64,000 nt of DNA from Prevotella sp. MGM2 (GTDB lineage: Bacteria > Bacteroidota > Bacteroidia > Bacteroidales > Bacteroidaceae). This document shows positions 41,074 through 50,147 of this stretch, piece by piece (within the stretch, counting starts at the first letter, position 1; the number at the start of each line of letters is the position of its first letter). Below the pieces are notes generated by a model, which worked only from the letters and a program-made list of their open reading frames with translations, made no database searches and was not told the origin of the DNA. The DNA lies in NCBI RefSeq assembly GCF_002933955.1, contig NZ_BEWW01000283.1, positions 85,464 through 149,463 of the forward strand, in the 5' to 3' direction. The translations under genes and the position numbers were made by a program.

Positions 41074-41498
41074 TAGCGACCGAGGAAATAGCTGTAAGGG
41101 TTTACCAAATGCTCCAAGAGAGCGAGGTTAAGACCATGATAAGCGGTGTAATCGACTACGAAAGGAACGACTACACCAAAGAGGACGTTATCATTGTTCC
41201 TCACACCATAGACGGCGAGGGGAGTGTGCGTTACGGACAAATCAACGTGAATATCCATGTGCCGGACATACAAAAGCCGATGACCGGCGGCAAATCCGTG
41301 TTTCGCACTAATCACTCACGATTGATTGCCATTCGAGCCAAAGCCATAGAGGTACTGCAAAACCACTATGAACACGGGCAAGGCTACAACTGGAATGTGG
41401 GGCTAATCAATCCCCCTATCAAAGAGCCAGACCATGACGAGCATTTCGTTTCATTTGCTCTGGAAATCACCGTGAGAGATAAAACAAGTAATCAATAA
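41070..41498 (+). CDS. Tail terminator-like protein
   Basis: The protein is 142 aa. ISGVIDYERNDYTKEDVIIV then GQINVNIHVPDIQKP resemble the DUF3168/gp17-like tail terminator. It overlaps the gp10-like gene by 4 nt and precedes the major tail protein. Confidence 0.6.
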   Translation: MIATEEIAVRVYQMLQESEVKTMISGVIDYERNDYTKEDVIIVPHTIDGEGSVRYGQINVNIHVPDIQKPMTGGKSVFRTNHSRLIAIRAKAIEVLQNHYEHGQGYNWNVGLINPPIKEPDHDEHFVSFALEITVRDKTSNQ

Positions 41499-41517
41499 CA
41501 ACCAATTTAATAAGACC

Positions 41518-42048
41518 ATGCCTATATTATCGACAATGGGGCTTAAAAAAATCTTTATAGCCCCCGCCGGCACAACCGCCGGCCAAATGCCCGCAAAAGG
41601 CAATGCGTGGCTTGACTTAGGCGATGTTTACAAAGACACCTGTCAGCTTGTAGATGACGATGTGGAACAGACCGTGCATGAATCGGAAACGTCCTCAAAG
41701 AAAATCACGCTGATGGGTAACTACGTTACCGCCGTCAACCTCACACTCATGGACCCGTCGCTGGAGCAGCTATCCCGGTATTTCGGTGGCACAATCACCG
41801 GTTCCGCGCCCAAGCGTAAGTGGCTGCGCCCCCTCAAGCCTGTTTACAAGGAATGGGCCGTATGGCTCATGCCGGAAGAGGGCTTGTTTGTCGGCTGCCC
41901 CAACGTAGTAGTCGTACCCAAGTTTGAAATCACCTATTCAAGCAAGGGTATCTGTCTGGTGCCTCTCAAAATCAATTTCCAAGACCAGCTCTGCATAGAC
42001 GAGGAAATGACTGACCCGACACAGACCGACCCGACACAGACCGCCTAA
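41518..42048 (+). CDS. Major tail tube protein
   Basis: The protein is 176 aa. Beta-rich with GLKKIFIAPAGTTAGQMPAK at the start, and a tandem TDPTQTDPTQT at the C-terminus. Size and place before the tail assembly chaperone fit the tail tube. A strong terminator follows, so the tube protein is the last gene of its transcript unless read through. Confidence 0.7.
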   Translation: MPILSTMGLKKIFIAPAGTTAGQMPAKGNAWLDLGDVYKDTCQLVDDDVEQTVHESETSSKKITLMGNYVTAVNLTLMDPSLEQLSRYFGGTITGSAPKRKWLRPLKPVYKEWAVWLMPEEGLFVGCPNVVVVPKFEITYSSKGICLVPLKINFQDQLCIDEEMTDPTQTDPTQTA

Positions 42049-42070
42049 CAACGGGCCTTTTCGCAACGAC

Positions 42071-42109
42071 TGCGCCCCCTATCCCTATTCGGTTAGGGGG
42101 CGCATTTAA
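42071..42109 (+). terminator. Terminator after the tail tube gene
   Basis: An 11-bp perfect stem TGCGCCCCCTA/TAGGGGGCGCA with a 12-nt loop and a short TTTAATT tail. Confidence 0.8.
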
Positions 42110-42119
42110 TTAAATCGCA

Positions 42120-42767
42120 ATGGAACAGCAAGAGCAACAAGAACTGACACGCGAGCAGCGGTTAGAGATAGAAGATAAGGCAATACAAGCCCTCCTATCA
42201 ATGGGGGCTAAGTTTACCGTGCCTTTGAAAATTAACCCAGTTAAGCCCTCAAAGTGGTTTAATCTCAAAAAACGCTTATTCCCAAAGCGCAATGTGGTGT
42301 GGCGCGATAAGCAGATACCCAAAGACTGGGATGTAACGCTTACCGATATACCCGATGTTGAAACCGGCACGATGAAAGAGGTGTATATGCGCAATTTCCA
42401 TATCAAGCCTCTTTATCTCGGAACTATCGACCGCTTGCGCCAGCTCTATATGCTCATGGAATACAACGAGGATGTTGTGCAAGCGCAACCTATCCAAGAG
42501 AGCAAGCGGCTATTCAAGTACATACCCCAAATGGCAGAAATAGCCGCCGTTGCAGTCATCAACGACCCGATTGTGGCCGACCTCAAAAACAAATCCGTGC
42601 GGGACCTCAAACAATTCTTTATGGAACACCTAACCGTGGCACGTTTACAAAAACTCGCCGAGGTTATTAACCAGATGATGAACCCCGCGGGTTTTACATC
42701 CTCTATTCGATTGATACGGGAAATGGGAACGACCCGGCCGAAAACCGAGAACGACCGAATAGAGTAA
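42120..42767 (+). CDS. Tail assembly chaperone, first part
   Basis: The protein is 215 aa, helical, in the standard place before the tape measure. ELTREQRLEIEDKAIQALLS at the start and LKQFFMEHLTVARLQKLAEV near the end. The following frame may be made by a -1 shift near the end of this gene, as for lambda G/GT. Confidence 0.65.
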   Translation: MEQQEQQELTREQRLEIEDKAIQALLSMGAKFTVPLKINPVKPSKWFNLKKRLFPKRNVVWRDKQIPKDWDVTLTDIPDVETGTMKEVYMRNFHIKPLYLGTIDRLRQLYMLMEYNEDVVQAQPIQESKRLFKYIPQMAEIAAVAVINDPIVADLKNKSVRDLKQFFMEHLTVARLQKLAEVINQMMNPAGFTSSIRLIREMGTTRPKTENDRIE

Positions 42768-42772
42768 CCGGG

Positions 42773-43006
42773 TTGAACTCTCCGTGGGGTAATCGTGGCG
42801 AACTACTACGAAACTTTGGGTGGAGCTATGAATACTTGCTATGGGGCATTTCATGGCTCAACGTGCAACTGATGATTGCGGATGCGCCGAGGGCAAAGGA
42901 AGTGCCACTTGATGAAAACGGCAACCCGATTGATGAAAGCCAGACAATCACCCAAGAACTCACAACAAAAGAAGATATTAAAAACTATCTCAAAGGTTAT
43001 ATGTAA
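42773..43006 (+). CDS. Tail assembly chaperone, second part
   Basis: The frame gives 77 aa with SYEYLLWGISWLNVQLMIAD. The only start is TTG at 42773, and the frame is open upstream into the previous gene for at least 75 nt. A -1 frameshift near the end of the previous gene could make a fusion. It overlaps the tape-measure ATG by one base. Confidence 0.6.
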   Translation: MNSPWGNRGELLRNFGWSYEYLLWGISWLNVQLMIADAPRAKEVPLDENGNPIDESQTITQELTTKEDIKNYLKGYM

Positions 43007-46000
43007 TGGAAAACTTAGGCGGCGCGTTAGGATTTAGGGCAACGCTCAATATAGATGATTTCAATGTGTCGGCTCAGTCAATGGAGCGACAGATTAGAAA
43101 TTTCTCCAATACCGCTATTAGCGAGGTTGGAGAGGTTGAGGATTCATTTAGAAAAATGGCCGAAAGCGCAGGGCGTTATATCTCCTATTACCTTGTAGGA
43201 CAGGGTATGCACGACCTTGTAAATTCCATTATACAGACACGCGGACAATTCCAGCAACTGGAAATTGCCTTTGAAACAATGCTGGGCAGTACCGATAAGG
43301 CTACTACGCTCATGCAACAGATGGTTGACACCGCCGCCAAAACGCCATTTGACCTTATGGGCGTGGCTGAGGGCGCAAAGCAGCTCATGGCTTATGGTGT
43401 GAGTGCCGACAAAGTGAATGACACGCTTGTAAGGCTTGGAAACATAGCCAGCGGCCTTTCCATACCCCTCAATGATATAGTTTACCTATACGGTACAACA
43501 ATGGTACAGGGCCGGCTCTATGCGCAAGACGTGCGACAATTCACGGGCCGTGGTATTCCACTTGTAAAAGAGCTTGCGGAGAAATACCATACAACAGCCG
43601 ATGCGATAAATGAAATGGTGTCGGCCGGCAAAATCGGCTTTGCCGATGTCGAAGAGGTCTTAAACAAGATGACTAATTCCGGCGGTCAATTCTACAACCT
43701 CATGGAAAAACAATCGGCCTCTCTCACGGGACAGATTGCAAACCTACAAGACGCTTGGGACACTGTTCTTAACGACTGGGGTAAATCCAACGAGGGCTTA
43801 TTCTCCGGGGGTATTGCCGGTGCCACATACCTTGTGGAACACATGGATACGTTGGTGCGCATACTGAAAGCGGTTGCTATCGGCTACGGGTCTGTGAAAG
43901 CCGCTATCGTACTCAATAGCGTTGCAACCAAAGGCTACACCGGCATTGCAGTGATTGACAACACCGTAAGGAGCGCAAAACTCGTACTTATGAAAGCCGA
44001 GGCAGCTCTCAACGGCACGGCTCTTGCTCAAAAGAAAGCTATGACTGCCGCCGAAAATGCACATTTTACGGCATTGGAGGCTACCCTAAGCGCGGAACAA
44101 CAAGCGGCTATTGTCAAGCAGCTACGAATAGGGGCTATTACGAGCCTGTTGACTGTTCAGCAGCAAGAGTACCTATCCAACATCGGACTTACTACATCAA
44201 GCGCAGGATATGAAGCCGCAGCGTTGAGTGTCCTTTCGGCCGAGCAGCGTTTGGCATTGTCAAAAATGGATTTGACAGCCAAAAGTGCGGCCTATCGAGC
44301 TGCCGTTATTCAAGAGGTACAATCCAAACGGGCAAGCCAAGCGGCCTCTTTGGAAACCATGCGCACAACCGTAAAAGAGGCGGCCGTGGCAGTTGAAGCC
44401 GCCAAGTCAAAGGCTATATCCGCGACACAAGCGGTTGAGGCGGCCCGTTATGAGGTGTATTGGGCGCAACAATCAGGAAATGCAACAGCCATAGCTGCCG
44501 CACAAAAAAGGCTTGAGGCGGCCGTGGACCAGCAAGCTATTACTAGCAAAGCGTTATTGGCGGCTCAATCGGATTTATATGCAAAGAAAAAACAGTTTGA
44601 AACTCTTGCGACCACACAAGCCCGCGCCGCCTCGGTAGCTGACACTGCCGCCAAGACTGCACAGACAGCAGCCACAAGCATATTATCGGCCGCTACGGGT
44701 AAATTGACAGCAGGGTTAAAAGCTCTCTGGGCTACAATGGTAACTAACCCTATCGGCGCAATCTTATCGCTTGTGGGCTTGTTGATAAGTGCATTTACAA
44801 TGCTGGGCGATAGTGAGGATGATGCGGCCGAAGGTATGGATAAATTCGGAGAGAGTGGAGGCAAACAAACCGGGCATTTGTCGGCTCTCTTTGGTGTCCT
44901 AACTGCCGGAACAAAAGGTACTAATACCTACAACAAAGCATTAGAGGAAGTAAACAAGCAACTTGCCGAACACAACATGGCTTTGTTGGGGTCTGAAAGT
45001 ACGATGCAAGATATAGAAGAGGCTCACAAGCGCATTACTGAAGCCATAAAAAAACAATCGGCTGAAACAGAACACGCAAACGCTTTGCAAAATATTGGCG
45101 ATGAATATGCCAAGTCGCTTGATGATGTGGCTGCCAAAATTCAAAAAGAATTAAAAGAAGCTCACCATTATGTAGATTTAGGTGTTGGCAGCATTTCGGT
45201 AGATAGCGATGACATTCAGCAAAATGCGACAGCCTTAGCCTCTCAAATTCGTGGACTTATCGAGGACTCATTGCCCGAAATGGTAAAGCTGGATGATAGC
45301 AAAAAAGCCGAAGCAAAAGCTAAGTTGCGTCAGCAGATTACAGATGTAATGACTGCGGCCGGCATTGATAAAGAACACGCTGAATTGATAACTGATTATT
45401 CGTTTATTGATGATTGGTATTATGACGTGTTTTCAGAAGATGGCGGCATTATAGACCAAGCTCTACAAGCTCGTGATGCGTTTGATTCACAAACCCAAGC
45501 AGCCAACAATGCCTACCATGCTATTGTGGGCTTTGGCGAGGGTGCTGAGGAAATAATCCCCAAAGTGGATTTATCCAAACATTCATTAGAAGAGCTACAT
45601 GATATTGCCGCTAAACTTGACGGAAAAGAGGTTGGCATTGACATTAAGGTCTATGGCTATGCGGATGCTATGCAAATGCTTGCAGATGTTCAAGCACAAA
45701 TCGGGCAAAAGCAAAACGACCTCAATACTGAAACTGGCATAAATAGCGAAATCCAAAATCTCAAAAAGTTGCGCGGCGAGGCTCAACTGGGAAGTCAAGC
45801 ATGGAAAGACTACAACACCCAAATTGATACACTCCAGAAAAAGTTGGATTCCGCCACGGGCAGAAATAAGCGCGGTGGCGGGCGTAGTGGCGGCCACAAT
45901 GGAGCAAACGATGCGGCCCGTGCCGCTGATACTTTGGCACAAAAGCAGCTTGAGGCTGAAAAGCGTGTCGAAGAGGCCCGTATTGTAGTCATGGAAGAGG

Positions 46001-48432
46001 GCTATGCCAAACGCAAAGCTACTCTTGACCTACAACATAAGGAAGCTCTTGACCGTATCGACAAAGAGGAAAAAGAGCTTATAAAGGCTCGTAAAGCCGC
46101 AGGCAAAGGCGGCCTATCCCAAGAGGAAAAAGACGGCTTTGCACAACGCCGCGCCTATGAGAATCAAAGCTACCAGCAATCCACAAACAAACTCTTTGAG
46201 GGAGAACTGGATTATAAGAAAAAGCAATACGAACTCTATTGGCGTTGGGTGGAGAATATGGGTAAGGATGTTGCCGATAAGCAATTTGCGTCTTTGCTCC
46301 AATCGGGCAATTCTTTCAAGCAGTATCTTGAAAAGCAAATCGCCGAACTCCAAGCCAAAAAAGCCGCCGGAACAATCACCGAGGGAGAGAGTAATTTTCT
46401 TATATCCCTTAACGTGCAATATGATGAGCTTACAGGTGCAAAAACGGCTCTTGACGCTTTCCGTGAGAGTGTCAATGCCGCTATCAATCGTAGCCAAACT
46501 CTTGCCGAGAAACTGGCAGCGGTGGCAGATGCAAAACGCAAGCTGGAAAATGGCGAAAGTGGTATTATAAGCGATGATGACCGAGTCGCCGCAAGTCTGG
46601 ACCTATCCCAAAGGGAGGCCGAACTCCAAAAAGAGGTACATGAAACCGTCCTAAACGATTATCGCTCTTTTGAGGAACAAAGGCAATCTATCACCGACCA
46701 ATACGCTTTACTCCGAGCTGAGGCCGAGCGCATGGGCGATGAGGAACGCATACGCCTTATCAACAAAGCTGAGAAAGAGGCATTGTCGGCTTTGAATACG
46801 GCATTTCTCCAGCAATCCGATAGCTGGAAAAAGTTGTTTAGCGACCTAGATACTCTTTCCGTGGGGCAAATCTCCAAGCTGATTAAGGATGTTGAGCAAC
46901 AGTTGGCCGCCGGCAATCTCCAACTCTCGCCCGTGGACTTTAAGGCCGTTATTGACAGCCTTACACGAGCCAAAGAAAGGATTCAGCAACTCAACCCGTT
47001 CTCTGCCCTTGATACGTTCTTTAATGACTATCTCAAAGCGAGAAAGAAACTCGCAGCAGCCAAAGCTGCGTTAGCCAAAGGCGAGGGTAGCAAAGAGGAT
47101 GTAGAAAATGCCGAGCGTGAGGTAAAAGCCGCCGCCAATGGTATTACAGAATCCGTAGAAAAGGTAACGGATATTACCACAGAGTGCGCCTCTTCGCTAC
47201 AAAGTATGTTTGACGCACTGGGCATGGACGGTGTGGCTGACGGGCTGGGAACTGCAATAGAACTCATGGGGCAGTTGGGTAATGCCGCTGCCTCGGTCGG
47301 CAAGTTTATGAGTGGCGATATTATAGGTGGAGTTACTGGCATGATTTCATCTATAACATCTGTTATAGGTATATTTTCCAAGCTCCATGATGCAAAGTAT
47401 GAGAAACGAATACAAAACCTACAAAAGCAGATTGACGCGCTGGAACGCTCATACAATCGACTTGAACGGGCCTTTAACAACACCTATTGGGTGTTTAATG
47501 ATGAGGAACGTGCTGGTTTTGAGCAAAACATTAAGCTCATAGAAGACCAAATAGCCGCATTGGAGAAACAACGCGAAACTGCCCGTCGCTCATGGGATTT
47601 TGCTCAGTATGCAAAGTTGACAGCCCAAATTAAGGACTTAAACGGCCAGTTGTCAAAAGCCAAAGAGGGTGATGATATGCTGGGCTTATATGAGCAGCAA
47701 AAAAAATCTCTCCGTGAGCAACAGGATTTGATGCGCCAACAGATAGACGCAGAACGCTCAAAGAAAAAGACCGACAACGACAAAATCCAACAGTGGAATG
47801 ACGCAATAGAGCAGATTGAACAGCAGATTGAGGACTTAGACCGGCAAATGATGGAAACCTTTGCCGGGACCACAACCCAAGAAGCTCTCGACCAATACGC
47901 AGACGCTATTGTTGACGCATATTGCGCCGGAGAGGACGCGGCAAAGGCTCTTGGTGATACCACGAGAGAGGTATTGAAAAAGGCTGTAATAGATGCGCTC
48001 AAACGCCAATTCTTAGCTAAGGCTATGGACGAAGCCGTGAAATATCTTGGAGAGGCAATGTCGGACGGTGTTTTGACTGACCGCGAGAAAGAAACATTTG
48101 AATTGATGACAAAAAGAGCCGGTGAAACATTCACTAATGCTCTTGACGCGGTAGGCGATTGGATTAAAGATGTTGAAGATGTCGCAACAGACCCCTTGAC
48201 GGGTGCCGTTACCTCAATGAGTGAGGAAACAGGCGGTGTGATTGCGGGCCGTCTTAACGCTTTCATCATAAACCAGACCGAGCAAACAAGTGTGTTGCGT
48301 GAACAGCTTTTGGCACAATCGGCAATCGCTCAAAACACTGCAACCGCCAACACTATTCTCTCCGAGGTACGCGATACTCTCAAACGGATAGAAACCAAAG
48401 ACAACTCTTTACTCTCACAAGGAATATCGTAA
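43006..48432 (+). CDS. Tail tape measure protein
   Basis: The protein is 1808 aa, the longest in the window. The N-terminal domain has TQLETAFETMLGS-type tape-measure motif (QLEIAFETMLGSTDKATTLM, DVRQFTGRGIPLVKELA). Long coiled coils, hydrophobic segments (AILSLVGLLISAFTMLG near 590; VGKFMSGDIIGGVTGMISSI near 1440) and Ala-rich repeats follow. It sets tail length and helps DNA ejection. Its length implies a long tail. Confidence 0.93.
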   Translation: MENLGGALGFRATLNIDDFNVSAQSMERQIRNFSNTAISEVGEVEDSFRKMAESAGRYISYYLVGQGMHDLVNSIIQTRGQFQQLEIAFETMLGSTDKATTLMQQMVDTAAKTPFDLMGVAEGAKQLMAYGVSADKVNDTLVRLGNIASGLSIPLNDIVYLYGTTMVQGRLYAQDVRQFTGRGIPLVKELAEKYHTTADAINEMVSAGKIGFADVEEVLNKMTNSGGQFYNLMEKQSASLTGQIANLQDAWDTVLNDWGKSNEGLFSGGIAGATYLVEHMDTLVRILKAVAIGYGSVKAAIVLNSVATKGYTGIAVIDNTVRSAKLVLMKAEAALNGTALAQKKAMTAAENAHFTALEATLSAEQQAAIVKQLRIGAITSLLTVQQQEYLSNIGLTTSSAGYEAAALSVLSAEQRLALSKMDLTAKSAAYRAAVIQEVQSKRASQAASLETMRTTVKEAAVAVEAAKSKAISATQAVEAARYEVYWAQQSGNATAIAAAQKRLEAAVDQQAITSKALLAAQSDLYAKKKQFETLATTQARAASVADTAAKTAQTAATSILSAATGKLTAGLKALWATMVTNPIGAILSLVGLLISAFTMLGDSEDDAAEGMDKFGESGGKQTGHLSALFGVLTAGTKGTNTYNKALEEVNKQLAEHNMALLGSESTMQDIEEAHKRITEAIKKQSAETEHANALQNIGDEYAKSLDDVAAKIQKELKEAHHYVDLGVGSISVDSDDIQQNATALASQIRGLIEDSLPEMVKLDDSKKAEAKAKLRQQITDVMTAAGIDKEHAELITDYSFIDDWYYDVFSEDGGIIDQALQARDAFDSQTQAANNAYHAIVGFGEGAEEIIPKVDLSKHSLEELHDIAAKLDGKEVGIDIKVYGYADAMQMLADVQAQIGQKQNDLNTETGINSEIQNLKKLRGEAQLGSQAWKDYNTQIDTLQKKLDSATGRNKRGGGRSGGHNGANDAARAADTLAQKQLEAEKRVEEARIVVMEEGYAKRKATLDLQHKEALDRIDKEEKELIKARKAAGKGGLSQEEKDGFAQRRAYENQSYQQSTNKLFEGELDYKKKQYELYWRWVENMGKDVADKQFASLLQSGNSFKQYLEKQIAELQAKKAAGTITEGESNFLISLNVQYDELTGAKTALDAFRESVNAAINRSQTLAEKLAAVADAKRKLENGESGIISDDDRVAASLDLSQREAELQKEVHETVLNDYRSFEEQRQSITDQYALLRAEAERMGDEERIRLINKAEKEALSALNTAFLQQSDSWKKLFSDLDTLSVGQISKLIKDVEQQLAAGNLQLSPVDFKAVIDSLTRAKERIQQLNPFSALDTFFNDYLKARKKLAAAKAALAKGEGSKEDVENAEREVKAAANGITESVEKVTDITTECASSLQSMFDALGMDGVADGLGTAIELMGQLGNAAASVGKFMSGDIIGGVTGMISSITSVIGIFSKLHDAKYEKRIQNLQKQIDALERSYNRLERAFNNTYWVFNDEERAGFEQNIKLIEDQIAALEKQRETARRSWDFAQYAKLTAQIKDLNGQLSKAKEGDDMLGLYEQQKKSLREQQDLMRQQIDAERSKKKTDNDKIQQWNDAIEQIEQQIEDLDRQMMETFAGTTTQEALDQYADAIVDAYCAGEDAAKALGDTTREVLKKAVIDALKRQFLAKAMDEAVKYLGEAMSDGVLTDREKETFELMTKRAGETFTNALDAVGDWIKDVEDVATDPLTGAVTSMSEETGGVIAGRLNAFIINQTEQTSVLREQLLAQSAIAQNTATANTILSEVRDTLKRIETKDNSLLSQGIS

Positions 48433-48436
48433 GGTT

Positions 48437-48961
48437 ATGGAACTGATTCAACAACTCAAACAAGACGGCATAGACAAAGGGCTATGCCGCCTATGGCAAG
48501 GGAAACTCCGAGCTGGGCTTTCAACCGAGGAACTTGCAAAGCTCTACATTAAGGGCATTGACTTTTGTATTTCCGAAGATTACCCTACGCTCAATTTTCT
48601 CCGGGAACATTTCAAGGGCAAGTGTGAGCCTTTCGGGGTGTATGTCGATGATGAGATACCCTCGACCGCCAACAAGCCCGATATGGTGCTTAACGGGGCT
48701 TGCAAAGCCATGTTGGAGTATGACGATTTTTCTGTTTCGCGTCTATATATGCGCCATGATAGCGAGGCGGCCGTGATTGTTTCCAACAATGCCATTGTTA
48801 CCATTGACCTATTCGATAATGCGAAAATACATATCTCCGTAATAGGCACCGAGGCGCGTGTCAACATCAACGCCTATGGTCGTAATACCACGGTAGATTA
48901 TATCGGCATTTCATCGTTTGCGAGAATTAAAACAATATTTCACGATAAACCCACATACTGA
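48437..48961 (+). CDS. Tail protein of unknown function
   Basis: The protein is 174 aa. A helical N-terminus (about 1-60) and a beta-repeat C-terminus (AAVIVSNNAIVTIDLFDNAK, VNINAYGRNTTVDYIGI). Common after the tape measure in Bacteroidales phages; a tail-tip adaptor is likely but unproven. Confidence 0.6.
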   Translation: MELIQQLKQDGIDKGLCRLWQGKLRAGLSTEELAKLYIKGIDFCISEDYPTLNFLREHFKGKCEPFGVYVDDEIPSTANKPDMVLNGACKAMLEYDDFSVSRLYMRHDSEAAVIVSNNAIVTIDLFDNAKIHISVIGTEARVNINAYGRNTTVDYIGISSFARIKTIFHDKPTY

Positions 48962-48962
48962 T

Positions 48963-50147
48963 ATGGTTGATAAAAATTTAATCTTGTATCTGCCTTTTGA
49001 TGACCCGGACGGCTCAAAGGCTTACGACTACTCCGCGGGTCGCCATGACGCAACACTTTCTGGTGGAGCGATGTTTACCAAACAAGCAAAGGCCGGTAAG
49101 GCTCTTGACTTGTGCGGTGGAGAGGTAAACACTGAGCAGAATATTCCATTTACGGGCGATTTTACCGTATCACTCTATGTTCAGATTCAGCAGAGGCGTT
49201 TGGGCTGGCTCTTGAATTTACCCGGTATAGAGCAGCACAAAGAGCAATGGGTCGATGTGGTGCCGGGTGAGTGGTATTTTATTTCTTTTGTGCGCTCTGG
49301 TTCTACGTTCAAAGTCTTTCTCAATGCTGATTGTACATACGTTGGCAATCTGGCCGCTAATCCCACGGGGCTTGCTCTCTGCACCGAGGAACTGTTAACC
49401 ACGACTGCAAAGCTCGATGAGGTGCGAGTGTTCAACGTGGCAAAGACCGAGAAAGAAATCCTCAAAATGCAAGCCAACAACGATGTTGAATACTATGTTG
49501 ACGGTCACAATTTCAAGGACTACGGCGTGTATGTGTCGGCCTCTGACGGGCTTGTTGGCAGGCTGGCGCAGAAAGAAAGCCTATCGGTAGACTACGACAA
49601 CTACCACGGTGTTGTGCGCGACCGCAAGCGCAAGCGTTTCAAAGAGCGCACAATATCGCTCAAATGTTTCATTGAAGCCTCAAGCCGTAGTGCGTTTGTA
49701 GAGTGGCTTAACCGCTTTCTCGCACTCTTTGACGGCGACCATACGCGCCGCCTTACCGTAGAGTATGACGGCAAGGCAAAGCCCCTTGTGTATGAGGTGG
49801 ATTTGCTTGATGATGTGGCAGTTGATAAAAAGTGGGGCAGCTACAACGAGGAACTAATGGTAGGCACATTCACACTCAAACTAACAGAGGACGAGCCGGT
49901 GAAAAAGGTACTACGCCATATCTCCAACAACAATAACTCAAAAGCCACTATCACCGTGTCAACCTACAAGTACCTTAACATCTACTGGGGTGATGGCACT
50001 CACACATTCAACGTGGGGGGCAATGATACTACCGTGGAGCATACCTACGCTCTCCCCGGCGAGTATGACATTATCGTAACGGGGGTGATAGAAGATATTG
50101 AAAAGTTTGAAACCAACGCCATAATGGTATGGGAATTACTCAAATAA
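48963..50147 (+). CDS. Distal tail protein with LamG-like and PKD-like domains
   Basis: The protein is 394 aa from ATG 48963. Residues 1-165 form a concanavalin/LamG fold (LILYLPFDDPDGSKAYDYSA, AKLDEVRVFNVAKTEKEI). The middle has a Dit-like pattern (FKDYGVYVSASDGLVGRL, TISLKCFIEASSRSAFVEWL). A PKD-like end has WGDGTHTFNVGGNDTTVEHT. It links tail tube to tip and may bind sugar. It overlaps the next gene by 19 nt. Confidence 0.65.
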   Translation: MVDKNLILYLPFDDPDGSKAYDYSAGRHDATLSGGAMFTKQAKAGKALDLCGGEVNTEQNIPFTGDFTVSLYVQIQQRRLGWLLNLPGIEQHKEQWVDVVPGEWYFISFVRSGSTFKVFLNADCTYVGNLAANPTGLALCTEELLTTTAKLDEVRVFNVAKTEKEILKMQANNDVEYYVDGHNFKDYGVYVSASDGLVGRLAQKESLSVDYDNYHGVVRDRKRKRFKERTISLKCFIEASSRSAFVEWLNRFLALFDGDHTRRLTVEYDGKAKPLVYEVDLLDDVAVDKKWGSYNEELMVGTFTLKLTEDEPVKKVLRHISNNNNSKATITVSTYKYLNIYWGDGTHTFNVGGNDTTVEHTYALPGEYDIIVTGVIEDIEKFETNAIMVWELLK

